A stretch of 64,000 nt of DNA. Source: Ignatzschineria ureiclastica. Its GTDB lineage: Bacteria > Pseudomonadota > Gammaproteobacteria > Cardiobacteriales > Wohlfahrtiimonadaceae. The notes under the pieces are model-generated. The model was not told the origin of the DNA, made no database searches, and worked only from the letters and a program-made list of their open reading frames with translations. Position 1 is the stretch's first letter. Each line of letters begins with the position of its first letter. This document shows, piece by piece, positions 55,717-64,000 of the stretch. The stretch covers positions 62,001 through 126,000 of the forward strand of contig NZ_QEWQ01000006.1 of the NCBI RefSeq assembly GCF_003121845.1, in the 5' to 3' direction. The position numbers and the translations under genes are program-made.

Positions 55717-56004
55717 TTACCCCGGCAAGTGAACCGTTCTAAACGACAGAATAACAGCAATCAAAAAGATCGTTGTTACAATAGAGAGCGGTACTAAAAT
55801 CGTGAATTTAAGATGCTTAGTTTTATGTCGATAATGCTTCATCCCCAACCATGCGCCAACACCGCCCCCTAAGAATGCAACGAATAGAAGCGTTTTCTCT
55901 GAAATACGGTATTGCTGCTTAATTGAACGTCGTTTATCAATACCATAGAGCAGATAGGCCAAGCAATTGATAATAATCAGATAACTGCCTAAAAATAGTA
56001 ACAA
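55717..56004 (-). CDS. DUF1294-family membrane protein
   Basis: A 95-aa membrane protein of the DUF1294 family. It has an N-terminal transmembrane segment, the signature YGIDKRRSIKQQYRISEKTLLFVAFLGGGVGAWLGMKHYRHKTKH and a second transmembrane helix. Some family members carry an extra cold-shock domain, which is absent here. The reading frame opens at a TTG preceded by GGAG, seven bases before it; no ATG fits the family start. Function unknown. Confidence 0.8.
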   Translation of the reverse strand: MLLFLGSYLIIINCLAYLLYGIDKRRSIKQQYRISEKTLLFVAFLGGGVGAWLGMKHYRHKTKHLKFTILVPLSIVTTIFLIAVILSFRTVHLPG

Positions 56005-56123
56005 TTGTAACTCCTTGATTCGGTAGAATATTGAACAATGCGCTATAGGTTCAAACCCATATTATTACAGATGAGTATATTACCAATATATTTAACAATA
56101 TATTTATATAACCTATCGTCTCT

Positions 56124-56160
56124 CAATAAAAAAGAGATCGCCCTTTTCTAGCGATCTCTT
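56124..56160 (-). terminator. terminator of the molybdenum hydroxylase operon
   Basis: Stem AAGAGATCGC/GCGATCTCTT, 9-base loop, followed on the minus strand by TTTTTTATTGAG. It closes the three-gene operon at 56201-60851. Confidence 0.8.
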
Positions 56161-56200
56161 GATCCTTGTATCCTCATGAGTGGGATGAAATTATTGCATA

Positions 56201-57520
56201 TTACTCCCGCAAGGCCTTCACTTCCTCTGCCGTCACATCACTGGGTAAATCACCCCACGCAGAGCGTAAGAAGTTGACTAATGTAGCAATCTCAGCATCA
56301 CTCATCTCTGTGGCAAATGCTGGCATGGATTGGAAACGCTCGTCATTCGGGAAACTCTGCCAAGGTAATCCATCTAGGATCGATACGATTAAATTACGAC
56401 TATCTGGATTCATCACCGTACTATTACCCACCAGTGGCACAGAGACATTCGGCTTACCGGAACCATCGAGGTTATGACAGCCGGAACACATATTGAGGTA
56501 ACTATCATATCCAGCCCCCTGTAGTGCGTCTGTTTTCACATCTACCACTTTCGGCGCCGGCGCTTGATCGCCCAAGAGGAATGTCGCCACCGCACTGATA
56601 TCTTTCGGCGTTAATTGACTTGTACTATTGTGCACCACTAAATACATATCACTAAAGGCAGAACCTTGGGGGGCAATCCCTTCGGCAAAGTAGCGCTCAA
56701 GATCTTGCTGCGTCCATCCACGAGCGGCTAAGCCTTCCGGTGTAATATCAGGCGCTAAAAACCGCCCCATCACATTGCCGGTAAACATCTTCTCCCGCTC
56801 CACTTCGCCAAAATCTCCCATCGGCGTATGGCACATCGCACAGTGACCTAACGTATTGACAAGGTATTCCCCCCGTTTCCACGCTTCAGAATCACCTTTT
56901 GACACAGCAGGTAATGGCGATTTATCAAAGAAGAGCATATTCCATCCCATCAACATTGCGCGCTGATTATAAGGAAATGAGAGCTCATTACTCGGGCTCG
57001 GTTCATCTACTGCAGGAACCGACATAAAGTAAGCGTACATGGCATCAGAATCTTCCCGAGTAATATTCGCATAATACGGATACGGCATTGCCGGATAGAG
57101 ATTCCGATGAACCGGTGACACCCCTTCAGAGATCGAACGATAGAAATCATCAGCCGTCCAACGTCCTATGCCGTAATCTGCAGAGGGCGTAATATTGCTA
57201 CTATAAATCGTTCCAAAGGCCGTATCGATCTTATAACCGCCGGCATACATTGCGCCCTCTTTTGTAGTATGACAAGAAGCACAATCTCCTGCTGCAGCTA
57301 AGTAACGCCCTTTTTCGATCAACTCCGGCGGACTATTAAGCACCTGTTTTGCACCCGAGGGTCGTAAACGCTCATAAAAATCAAACCCTACGATCACGAG
57401 AATCACCAAGATAATGATAATCACCAGCGTCACGATCCATTTAAATAATCGCCCCCGCTTTTGATGAGGTTTCATTCCTTGATCAACGGTTTGATCTTCG
57501 ATTTTTTTATTCTCTGTCAT
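56201..57520 (-). CDS. membrane-anchored tri-haem cytochrome c subunit
   Basis: 439 aa with one N-terminal transmembrane anchor (residues ~27-50) and three c-type haem sites, CASCHT, CAMCHT and CSGCHN, each in its own cytochrome c domain. This is the electron-acceptor subunit type found with periplasmic alcohol, gluconate and molybdenum aldehyde dehydrogenases, passing electrons toward quinone or the respiratory chain. It starts four bases after the stop of the [2Fe-2S] subunit gene, as third gene of the operon. The ribosome binding site is AAGGGG. Confidence 0.9.
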   Translation of the reverse strand: MTENKKIEDQTVDQGMKPHQKRGRLFKWIVTLVIIIILVILVIVGFDFYERLRPSGAKQVLNSPPELIEKGRYLAAAGDCASCHTTKEGAMYAGGYKIDTAFGTIYSSNITPSADYGIGRWTADDFYRSISEGVSPVHRNLYPAMPYPYYANITREDSDAMYAYFMSVPAVDEPSPSNELSFPYNQRAMLMGWNMLFFDKSPLPAVSKGDSEAWKRGEYLVNTLGHCAMCHTPMGDFGEVEREKMFTGNVMGRFLAPDITPEGLAARGWTQQDLERYFAEGIAPQGSAFSDMYLVVHNSTSQLTPKDISAVATFLLGDQAPAPKVVDVKTDALQGAGYDSYLNMCSGCHNLDGSGKPNVSVPLVGNSTVMNPDSRNLIVSILDGLPWQSFPNDERFQSMPAFATEMSDAEIATLVNFLRSAWGDLPSDVTAEEVKALRE

Positions 57521-57523
57521 CGC

Positions 57524-58066
57524 TTACCCCTTTAATAATCCCGGTGTACTTTCCACTAAATCCCGTACCGCTTCATAGTAACGAACATAGCCCGTACAGC
57601 GACAAATATGAGGATTCAGTGCATCCATAATCGCTTGTTCAAGATCCGCGCGTTCAATAGGATTACGCGCAAGCTCTTCCATAAAAACGGTGGTTGCATT
57701 GACAAATCCCGGCGTACAGTACCCACACTGGAAACTAAAATGATCCATAAAGGCTTGTTGCACCGGCGACGGCACTGCTTCACCATCAGCCTCTTTATGC
57801 GCAATACCTTCAATCGTGCGCACCGATTTTCCATCGAAGAAATGTGCGCCGGTAATACAGGTTCGCATCTCTTCACTCGTACCATCAGGATGATCGACAA
57901 TAATGACGCACGCATGGCAAATCCCTTGATTACAACCCATACGAGTGCCGGTCATATTGAGATATTCATGGAGGAAATCGAGCATCGAAAGCCCTTCAGG
58001 GACATCCATCGGGCCCACTTTCTCCCCATTAATCGTGATCGTGAGGGGTTTATAGATTATTTTCAT
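57524..58066 (-). CDS. [2Fe-2S] subunit of molybdenum hydroxylase (IorA-like)
   Basis: Xanthine-oxidase-family iron-sulfur subunit, 180 aa. The plant-ferredoxin-like cluster site is GCNQGICHACVI with a distal Cys in MRTCITGA, and the second cluster site is CGYCTPGF with CRCTGY. It resembles isoquinoline 1-oxidoreductase alpha subunit or AldF-type proteins. It has no Tat signal itself and would be exported in complex with the large subunit. Its start overlaps the large-subunit gene by 17 bases and has a GGAGG site. Confidence 0.9.
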   Translation of the reverse strand: MKIIYKPLTITINGEKVGPMDVPEGLSMLDFLHEYLNMTGTRMGCNQGICHACVIIVDHPDGTSEEMRTCITGAHFFDGKSVRTIEGIAHKEADGEAVPSPVQQAFMDHFSFQCGYCTPGFVNATTVFMEELARNPIERADLEQAIMDALNPHICRCTGYVRYYEAVRDLVESTPGLLKG

Positions 58067-60851
58067 TCAGAACCTCCAAAACTTCATTTGGGCGAATAGG
58101 ATGATGATAGAAATAGTGACCTGTGCCGGCAGCAACCGCATTAGTGATAGCAGAGACTATCGGAATCATGGCAACTTCAGCCATCCCTTTAGGAGGATCT
58201 GTATCCGATAATGGTAGTAATACCTCGGCAGTTTGTTCCCATACCGCTACTTCGCTTGCAAGCGGGAGATGATAACGATTAAAGTTCCACGTCCCATTGC
58301 CAGGACCATCTTCATATAAAGGAAGATACTCATAGAGCGCATGACCAATTCCCATCGCTACACCGCCTTGCATCTGACTTGAGACAAGATCCGGCACAAT
58401 CATATTCCCACACTCAAGTACAGAGTGATGATTAATCACTTCAATTTCTCCCGAAGCACGATCAATAGCTAATTCTACTGCTGCAGCCACCGCCGTATAG
58501 TTTGTAACGGCTGCATTATTGCGCTGTACAGCAGGATAGTTAACTTTTAACCGCTTATTAATCTCATACTGAGCATTATTAGCCCATTTCAATGACAATC
58601 CATCCAGCGGCACTGTGACGACCTCATCCTTGATTTTAAAATCTGCAGTCGCCCATTGCCAACGATTATAACCATGCGCTACAACCCCCACTAATCCATT
58701 AAGTTCATATAAGCGTTTTGCTAATTGTTGCAATGTTAAAGGCTGTAAACCATCGGCCGTAAGCCCTGCATCAGTCCATCTTGCATCCTCCCTACGCACA
58801 GTTAAAGGTCGTGCTTGCCCACCGCCGATTCCCTCAGTCCATATTGAAAGCGCCGCTGGCCAAATACCATAATCAAAAAGGATTCTCCCCGTTTCAGAGG
58901 TTACGTGGGAGAAATAGTAAGCGGAGTTACTCGCACCCGTTGAGGAGCTAAATTCAGGAGTCCATAGTGGATCCTCTTGTAGCTTATCTTGCTTCTCTTG
59001 TGTTAAATGATGCTTATCTTTAGTATTCATCGGTAGATCAGGCCATTCTGTCAATGCAAAATGGGAATGATGAGCCGGAACACCAAACCATTTAGCGCAG
59101 AGTACCGTTTGCGATGTTTCCATTCCAGAACCGATCTCTAATCCACTATGCCAAAAAGTAATTTCCCCTTCCGGTGATATCTCTATTTTTGCAAAGGATG
59201 CTTCATTTCCCGTTCCAAAGTCTTTCTGAGTACAAGAGATACCTGTCGTGAAAATTTTACCCGGATGTTTCGCTTCATAAACTTTTTTTCGTGCCTCTCT
59301 CTCTTTCCATAGAGGATGCTCTGCACAGGCTTTAAGTGCCTCACCACCACGCATCATGCCTGCAGGAATTGCACCTTGAGTATTTTTCATACCAGATTGC
59401 ATCAGATTATTAAGCCTAAATTCCACAGGATCTTTTTGTAATAATTTAGCCGTTTCATCTAACAACGTATCGAATGCTGTCATGGATTGTAATGTCCCAA
59501 ATCCTCTTACAGAACCCGCATCTACAGCTCTTGATGCGATTCCTTCGGCAATAATATCGCTTTTAGGGATATAGTAAATCCCCTGAACACCGGTTGCCCC
59601 TACAGTAACAACGCCCGGCGTATAATTACAACGCCCTCCGCCATTCGCAATAAAATTACCAATAAATGATTCGATCTTTGCCGTTTTCTTATTTACCGCT
59701 AATTGATAGCGCATAGTAAAGGCATGTCGTTTAATACCACTTTGGAATTGTTCATAACGATTATTCGCAAATCTCACGGGTAAATCACTATATAGGCTTG
59801 CGACAACTCCAAACATCGGTTCGATCGCACCTCCTTTTGTACCATAACCTACGGTTGTACAAGGATGTAGATAGAGTTTTTCTAAGGGATATTTAGAAGC
59901 TTTTACCATCTCGATAATATGCTTTTTGACATCCATTGCAGATTGATCTGCTACCACAAAATGTAGTGACTTGGTTTCTGCATCATACCAACCATTAGAG
60001 CTACAAGGTTCCATCGCACTTGCATCAATAGATTGAGAGTAGAATGTCCGGTCAAGTACCAACCAATCTTCAGGTGGATTTTGCATCTCCTTCGCTAATT
60101 GATCTGCATAATACATCCCCTTTTCATCTAAATTCCCGCCCTTATCCGCTTCAGGCCAAAATGGGATATATTTCCGATATCCTTCACGGGAAATCGTAGA
60201 ATATTCCAATGCAGAATAGATATCAGGCGAGAGGGGATTATCTGCACCAATTCGTACTCCTCGATAAGTACACCAAGGATCACGCTCTAAAAACCCTGTA
60301 TATTTGCCATATTGAATAATGTCATCTTTAAATTGCAATGTCTCTTTCGCAAACCGATATCTCGCAAAATCATTATAAATCAGCATAGCAACAGCTTGCC
60401 CTAAATAAGCAGGCGTTTTCCCCTCCGGCAATAAAAGGTCATCACCGAAAAAGGAGGGTAATTTAACCTGATCTGCTTCCATCGTTGCAGCAGTTATGAG
60501 TTTATCTGGCATCAAATCATTCTCTTGCAATAAAGAGAGATCTAATCCTTCATACAGTTTATCTGCTTGAGTCACTCGGACCACAAAAGCATATGCCTGC
60601 TTTTCAGGCCAATTTGGCATATCTTTCGCACGAATATCAAAAGCAAATACTTTCTCACCCGTTGCCTTTGCAAAAGCATCTAGTCGATGTTGCACTGTAT
60701 GAGTTTTACTATCCCACACAGGTGGTTGCAAAATCCCATTATCAAATAATGCCGCATGAGCTAAGCTAAAAGGCGGGGCAATATAAACCGTTACGCCCCC
60801 AATCACCATTGTTCTTAAAAAATCTCGTCGAGAAAATCCACGCTGACTCAT
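58050..60851 (-). CDS. molybdopterin-binding large subunit, Tat-exported aldehyde/isoquinoline oxidoreductase type
   Basis: 933-aa catalytic subunit of the xanthine oxidase family (IorB/AldH-like). A twin-arginine signal (SRRDFLR then a hydrophobic stretch) predicts export of the folded complex to the periplasm. Conserved parts include GAGGxR-like cofactor regions (GSVRGFGTLQSMTAFDTLLDETA), GLEIGSGMETSQTVLCAKWFG, and GMAEVAMIPIVSAITNAV near the C-terminus with the expected catalytic glutamate. The substrate is not determinable; aldehydes or N-heterocycles are typical. First gene of the operon with the [2Fe-2S] and cytochrome c subunits. It depends on the molybdenum cofactor, for which moaA is at 896. 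Confidence 0.9.
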   Translation of the reverse strand: MSQRGFSRRDFLRTMVIGGVTVYIAPPFSLAHAALFDNGILQPPVWDSKTHTVQHRLDAFAKATGEKVFAFDIRAKDMPNWPEKQAYAFVVRVTQADKLYEGLDLSLLQENDLMPDKLITAATMEADQVKLPSFFGDDLLLPEGKTPAYLGQAVAMLIYNDFARYRFAKETLQFKDDIIQYGKYTGFLERDPWCTYRGVRIGADNPLSPDIYSALEYSTISREGYRKYIPFWPEADKGGNLDEKGMYYADQLAKEMQNPPEDWLVLDRTFYSQSIDASAMEPCSSNGWYDAETKSLHFVVADQSAMDVKKHIIEMVKASKYPLEKLYLHPCTTVGYGTKGGAIEPMFGVVASLYSDLPVRFANNRYEQFQSGIKRHAFTMRYQLAVNKKTAKIESFIGNFIANGGGRCNYTPGVVTVGATGVQGIYYIPKSDIIAEGIASRAVDAGSVRGFGTLQSMTAFDTLLDETAKLLQKDPVEFRLNNLMQSGMKNTQGAIPAGMMRGGEALKACAEHPLWKEREARKKVYEAKHPGKIFTTGISCTQKDFGTGNEASFAKIEISPEGEITFWHSGLEIGSGMETSQTVLCAKWFGVPAHHSHFALTEWPDLPMNTKDKHHLTQEKQDKLQEDPLWTPEFSSSTGASNSAYYFSHVTSETGRILFDYGIWPAALSIWTEGIGGGQARPLTVRREDARWTDAGLTADGLQPLTLQQLAKRLYELNGLVGVVAHGYNRWQWATADFKIKDEVVTVPLDGLSLKWANNAQYEINKRLKVNYPAVQRNNAAVTNYTAVAAAVELAIDRASGEIEVINHHSVLECGNMIVPDLVSSQMQGGVAMGIGHALYEYLPLYEDGPGNGTWNFNRYHLPLASEVAVWEQTAEVLLPLSDTDPPKGMAEVAMIPIVSAITNAVAAGTGHYFYHHPIRPNEVLEVLNENNL

Positions 60852-61162
60852 ACTCGCCCCTTCTCTGAAATATAATTACTCTCTAACACTTTGTATTAGG
60901 TAGATAAAACTAAATATAAGTCAAATTACTTAAATTTATTATTTTAATAATATATTTATATTGTTTTTATTTCAATGATATTTATTTTAATTTATTAATT
61001 AATTAAATTAATATCATAACTATCATTTGATAAATATTAGATACGAATTAAAGAAGCGATCGTATTACAAGCTCTGTTTCAGTAATATGACATTATGAGT
61101 CTGTTTTTAATGCGGATAATAAGATGTGAATGATTAAATATCATCACAAGAAATAAGAAAAT
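60852..61162. other. very A/T-rich region upstream of molybdenum hydroxylase operon
   Basis: About 310 bases, extremely A/T-rich around 60950-61040 with TTAATTAATTAA-type palindromes. It should hold the operon promoter and would suit H-NS binding. No gene is visible. Confidence 0.4.
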
Positions 61163-61372
61163 TTATCTCACCGCCGGAGCGAATGATCTCGTTCTTCCAT
61201 CAATCCCGCGCCGGCAGTTGAGGCGCTTTCGCGCTGAGAAATATCTTGAATACCGGGAAAATGTTTGAGAAGTTGAGAAACTGCTCCCCCGCGGGCGCGC
61301 GGTTAGCGGTTGTTCTGGACTTGCAAACATTCCCTCCCGCCGTGAGTCTGCTTTATTAAGAATCACTAAGAG
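61163..61372 (+). repeat. GC-rich dispersed repeat, family 2, copy 1
   Basis: About 210 bp, from TTTATCTCACCGCCGGAGCG, through CAATCCCGCGCCGGCAG, GAGAAGTTGAGAAACTGCTC and CCCGCGGGCGCGCGG, to GGACTTGCAAACATTCCCTC and CTTTATTAAGAATCACTAAG. Several inner segments are self-complementary. Frames across it are artefacts. Confidence 0.75.
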
Positions 61373-61545
61373 AATTTATCTCATCGCCGGAGCGAATAAT
61401 CCCGTTCTTCCGGCAATCCCGCGCCGGCAAGTTTGGCATCTTGAATACCGAGGTTGTTTGAGAAGTTGAGAAACTGCTCCCCCGCGGGCGCGCGCTTGTT
61501 CTGGACTTGCAAACATTCCCTCCCGCCGGGGATGAACTTTTGATA
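61373..61545 (+). repeat. GC-rich dispersed repeat, family 2, copy 2
   Basis: Direct tandem copy of the previous element, about 173 bp, same orientation, ending at CCCTCCCGCCGGGGATG without the CTTTATTAA tail. Confidence 0.75.
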
Positions 61546-61762
61546 AGATCCACAGAAACCTTAGTAATTTCCGTTATTATTGCTATAATAAACACTTCAA
61601 AGATCCCTGATCTCGACAATCAGATACTGAAATGTTATTTTTGATAAATCCATACAAATAATGGTGATTATATGTTATCCAATGTCATCTATTGTGAATT
61701 TGTAAAGATTGGAAACAGGTGTTGTAACCTATTGATATTAAAGATAAAATTTTAGTGGTGCG
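61546..61762 (+). promoter_or_regulatory. CRISPR leader region
   Basis: A/T-rich stretch between repeat copy 2 and the first CRISPR repeat. It lies at the end with perfect repeats, opposite to the decayed terminal repeat, so it is the leader by position. It should contain the array promoter and ends in TTTAGTGGTGCG. Confidence 0.65.
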
Positions 61763-62966
61763 GTCGGGATCATGCCCTGTTTGAAAAGGGATTAAGACCT
61801 CTTCGACTTCTACCCTGCTGTTGCGTGCAGGTCGGGATCATGCCCTGTTTGAAAAGGGATTAAGACGTGGCAAGTGCATCAGTGGCAAGTTTCTGCTCGT
61901 CGGGATCATGCCCTGTTTGAAAAGGGATTAAGACCGCATCAACGCGTGCATCCACTTCTCCAACAGGTCGGGATCATGCCCTGTTTGAAAAGGGATTAAG
62001 ACAGTTTTTGCTCTCTACGTGAACGCTGCTGAGCAAGTCGGGATCATGCCCTGTTTGAAAAGGGATTAAGACGCCTTGGGATAATTCATATTCCCAAAGA
62101 CAACGGTCGGGATCATGCCCTGTTTGAAAAGGGATTAAGACAGGTACCCCATATCATCACAGTCTTCGTATACGTCGGGATCATGCCCTGTTTGAAAAGG
62201 GATTAAGACACTTTAGTTACCACAGTGGCAGAGCTAGCCACGTCGGGATCATGCCCTGTTTGAAAAGGGATTAAGACGACTTTAAGCCATTTACCTGATT
62301 TGTACACTGCGGTCGGGATCATGCCCTGTTTGAAAAGGGATTAAGACAGATTTTCACGCGTCTCTCAGCTTCCGCTGAAGTCGGGATCATGCCCTGTTTG
62401 AAAAGGGATTAAGACTTATTACTTCTACGGGTTTCCGCAGACTCTTCCGTCGGGATCATGCCCTGTTTGAAAAGGGATTAAGACGGAGATCTGGTTACGA
62501 ACGCAGATCAACCGTAGTGTCGGGATCATGCCCTGTTTGAAAAGGGATTAAGACACGTTTCTTCATACGTTCAAGGAAAGAAGAAGATGTCGGGATCATG
62601 CCCTGTTTGAAAAGGGATTAAGACAATATTCTCTAATGTAGGTAGATCTTTATATAGTCGGGATCATGCCCTGTTTGAAAAGGGATTAAGACGCTTTATC
62701 CTTGCGGGATTTCGCCAAAGATTTGAGGTCGGGATCATGCCCTGTTTGAAAAGGGATTAAGACTTCCCAATCCAATGTGTTGCGTTATACAACGAGGTCG
62801 GGATCATGCCCTGTTTGAAAAGGGATTAAGACAGATAAGTCTGTAGTGGTTTCTACAGCAGTTATGGTCGGGATCATGCCCTGTTTGAAAAGGGATTAAG
62901 ACACTGAGTTGTAAGTAGACTTCTTAACTTTAGAAGTCGGGATCATGTTTGAAAAGGGATTAAGAT
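61763..62966 (+). CRISPR. CRISPR array, 18 repeats and 17 spacers
   Basis: Repeats of 36 bp begin GTCGGGATCATGCCCTG and end AAAAGGGATTAAGAC. Seventeen are identical. The last (62936-62966) lacks five bases (CCCTG region) and ends in T. Repeat starts are 61763, 61831, 61899, 61967, 62037, 62106, 62174, 62242, 62312, 62380, 62449, 62519, 62589, 62657, 62728, 62797, 62867 and 62936. Spacers are 32-35 bp and all differ. The decayed repeat places the leader on the left and transcription rightward. The 3' ATTAAGAC is like the 8-nt ATTGAAAC-type crRNA tag of class 1 systems, and CCCT...AGGG just before it can form a small hairpin. Subtype is not assigned, since no cas gene is in the window. Confidence 0.98.
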
Positions 62967-62971
62967 AAAGA

Positions 62972-62999
62972 GAAAGCCTTCATTATGAAGGCTTTTTTA
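62972..62999 (+). terminator. rho-independent terminator after CRISPR array
   Basis: Stem AAAGCCTTC/GAAGGCTTT followed by TTTTATT, five bases after the last repeat, in the direction of array transcription. Confidence 0.8.
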
Positions 63000-63014
63000 T
63001 TGTCTGAAATAAGA

Positions 63015-63201
63015 GGATTTATCCCACCGCCGGAGCGAATGACCTCGTTCTTCCCGCAATCCCGCGCCGGCAGGTTTGGCATCTTGCATGCCGGGGTTGT
63101 TTGAGAAGTTGAGAAACTGCTCACTCGCGGGCGCGCGGTTGTTCTGGACTTGCAAACATTCCCTCCCGCCGTGAGTCTGCTTTATTAAAAATCACTAAGA
63201 A
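63015..63201 (+). repeat. GC-rich dispersed repeat, family 2, copy 3
   Basis: Nearly complete copy in the same orientation as copies 1 and 2, including the CTTTATTAAAAATCACTAAG tail, directly downstream of the CRISPR terminator. Confidence 0.75.
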
Positions 63202-63280
63202 GATTTATCTCATCGCCGGAGCGAATGATCCCGTTCTTCCCGCAATCCCGCGCCGGCAGGTTTGGCATCTTGAGTGCCGA
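63202..63280 (+). repeat. GC-rich dispersed repeat, family 2, copy 4 (left half)
   Basis: Tandem partial copy: TTTATCTCATCGCCGGAGCG to GGTTTGGCATCTTGAGTGCC, then broken off. Confidence 0.65.
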
Positions 63281-63346
63281 GATAAGAGGATTTATCCCAC
63301 CGCCGGTAAAATAACCTCGTTCTTCCGGCAATCCCGCCGGCGTTGT
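63281..63346 (+). repeat. GC-rich dispersed repeat, family 2, copy 5 (fragment)
   Basis: Short fragment: GGATTTATCCCACCGCCGG, CCTCGTTCTTCCGGCAATCC and CGCCGGCG, then unrelated sequence. Confidence 0.6.
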
Positions 63347-63363
63347 TTACTTTGTGCGGGGCA

Positions 63364-63390
63364 ATAAAAATCCCGCGGTGGGCGGGATTT
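63364..63390 (-). terminator. terminator downstream of the res gene
   Basis: Stem AAATCCCGC/GCGGGATTT followed on the minus strand by TTATTGC. It ends the restriction gene that enters from the right. Confidence 0.7.
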
Positions 63391-63476
63391 GTGGGTTTAT
63401 TTTGTTGTGGATAAAACGTTCTTCATTGACGGAATGATAATCCCTTCCTCTAATGTTAGAGACTTATCAATGGCGC

Positions 63477-64000
63477 TTATTTACGAAGAATATCGAGCAT
63501 TGTGGCATAATCTTTGACAACCCCATAAGAGATCGAAGGGTCACCGGGATTGATCGTATTGAAGAAACGGCGGGCGCATTCGATTTTGGCCGCTTCTACG
63601 CCACGAATCTCCATGGTGGAAGTGGTTCCCTTGGTTTCTGCCACAAAATAGATATACTTTACGCTCCCCTCTTTGAAAGTGATCGCCCAATCGGGGTTGT
63701 AATCACCCACCGGTGTTGGGATTTTAAAGCCACTTGGCAATTTAGCATACACAACCACTTCCTCATTCTTCTCAAGCTCGGCGATAAAATTTTTCTCCAC
63801 TTGGGAATCTGTGACCGCATATTCTAGAACGTGTTTCTCAAGTGGACCATTGGCGCTTTTAGAATCAATTTTCACCTGTGCATCGGTAAAGAGCGCGGTT
63901 TCATAACGCGCTTCTAATGGATTATAGGTCACCTGATTGATAATAATCCGCGCTTTTTGCTGATTGATAATCCGCGAGGCTTGCGTAATAAAATCCTCAG
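63477..64000 (-). CDS. type III restriction enzyme Res subunit, C-terminal part (truncated by window)
   Basis: The frame is open to the window edge; the internal GTG at 63932 is not a start. The ~174 residues visible are the C-terminal endonuclease region of an EcoP1I/EcoP15I-like Res subunit: ASRIINQQKARIIINQVTYN, then the PD-(D/E)xK motif GDYNPDWAI ... FVAETKG, and EIRGVEAAKIECARRFF. The helicase domain and the Mod methyltransferase should lie to the right of the window. It stands about 500 bases from the CRISPR array, so the two may belong to one defence region. Confidence 0.88.
   Translation of the reverse strand, partial: EDFITQASRIINQQKARIIINQVTYNPLEARYETALFTDAQVKIDSKSANGPLEKHVLEYAVTDSQVEKNFIAELEKNEEVVVYAKLPSGFKIPTPVGDYNPDWAITFKEGSVKYIYFVAETKGTTSTMEIRGVEAAKIECARRFFNTINPGDPSISYGVVKDYATMLDILRK

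Noticed and set aside
57608-58099. 163-aa plus-strand frame
   Set aside because: Shadow on the opposite strand of the [2Fe-2S] subunit gene, whose motifs are intact.
61163-61619. Two minus-strand open frames (67 and 87 aa) left of the CRISPR array
   Set aside because: They lie wholly inside tandem repeat copies, translate to the same TARPRGSSFSTSQT-like peptide because the DNA is repeated, and have no ribosome binding sites.
60852-63476. cas genes flanking the CRISPR array
   Set aside because: No frame on either strand here resembles Cas1, Cas2, Cas6 or effector subunits.

Overview
This is a 64 kb stretch of a gammaproteobacterial chromosome with moderate to low GC. The content points to that class: OxyR with both redox cysteines, fused RlmKL, UbiA, ProP with its C-terminal coiled coil, MarC, YgiB/YgiC and a pmrCAB-ordered eptA cluster. 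A member of the Cardiobacteriales (Ignatzschineria/Wohlfahrtiimonas-like) would fit, but that placement is inference. Most of the window is ordinary single-copy core genome, with short operons separated by A/T-rich gaps that often hold strong hairpin terminators and copies of two dispersed repeat families.

Layout. 1-9.4 kb: oxyR (partial), moaA, a 68-aa unknown, tRNA-Arg(ACG), sirB2, a D-2-hydroxyacid dehydrogenase, smpB, cstA-like, a uracil-DNA glycosylase-family gene and a peptidoglycan-binding-domain gene. 9.7-18.6 kb: ubiA, PduO-type cobalamin adenosyltransferase, an Sfp-type phosphopantetheinyl transferase, an H-NS-like gene, rlmKL, an acetate/succinyl-CoA transferase and an NSS-family transporter. 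18.7-25 kb: a copY-copA copper operon, a nitroreductase and proP. 25-41 kb is rich in sulfur and one-carbon metabolism: metH, metF behind a SAM-I riboswitch and terminator, lldD, two MetQ/NlpA-type binding proteins around a 2OG-Fe(II) oxygenase, ygiBC, and a cysteine-free Rrf2 regulator divergent from cysK. 41.5-46.7 kb: ndh and an eptA-pmrA-pmrB cluster with a PmrA-box match upstream.

47.2-52.0 kb is the most unusual part. It holds a classic-clade AAA+ ATPase without a protease domain and five small proteins I do not recognise. Two of these are paralogues that share an almost identical N-terminal membrane anchor. A DUF5655-type nuclease-like gene converges on the cluster. I regard this as the best candidate for an undescribed membrane-associated, possibly defensive, system.

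52-60.9 kb: marC, a TonB-dependent haem/transferrin-type receptor, a DUF1294 protein, and a three-gene operon for a Tat-exported molybdenum hydroxylase with a [2Fe-2S] subunit and a tri-haem cytochrome c. 61-64 kb: a CRISPR array with 18 repeats and 17 spacers but no cas genes in view, flanked on both sides by same-orientation copies of a GC-rich repeat and closed by a terminator. The window ends inside the C-terminus of a type III restriction enzyme Res subunit.

Two repeat families recur. One is MITE-like, about 130-220 bp, with TATAGTAA-type inverted ends and likely TA targets. The other is a GC-rich intergenic repeat of about 200 bp, concentrated around the CRISPR array, with one diverged inverted copy between eptA and pmrA.
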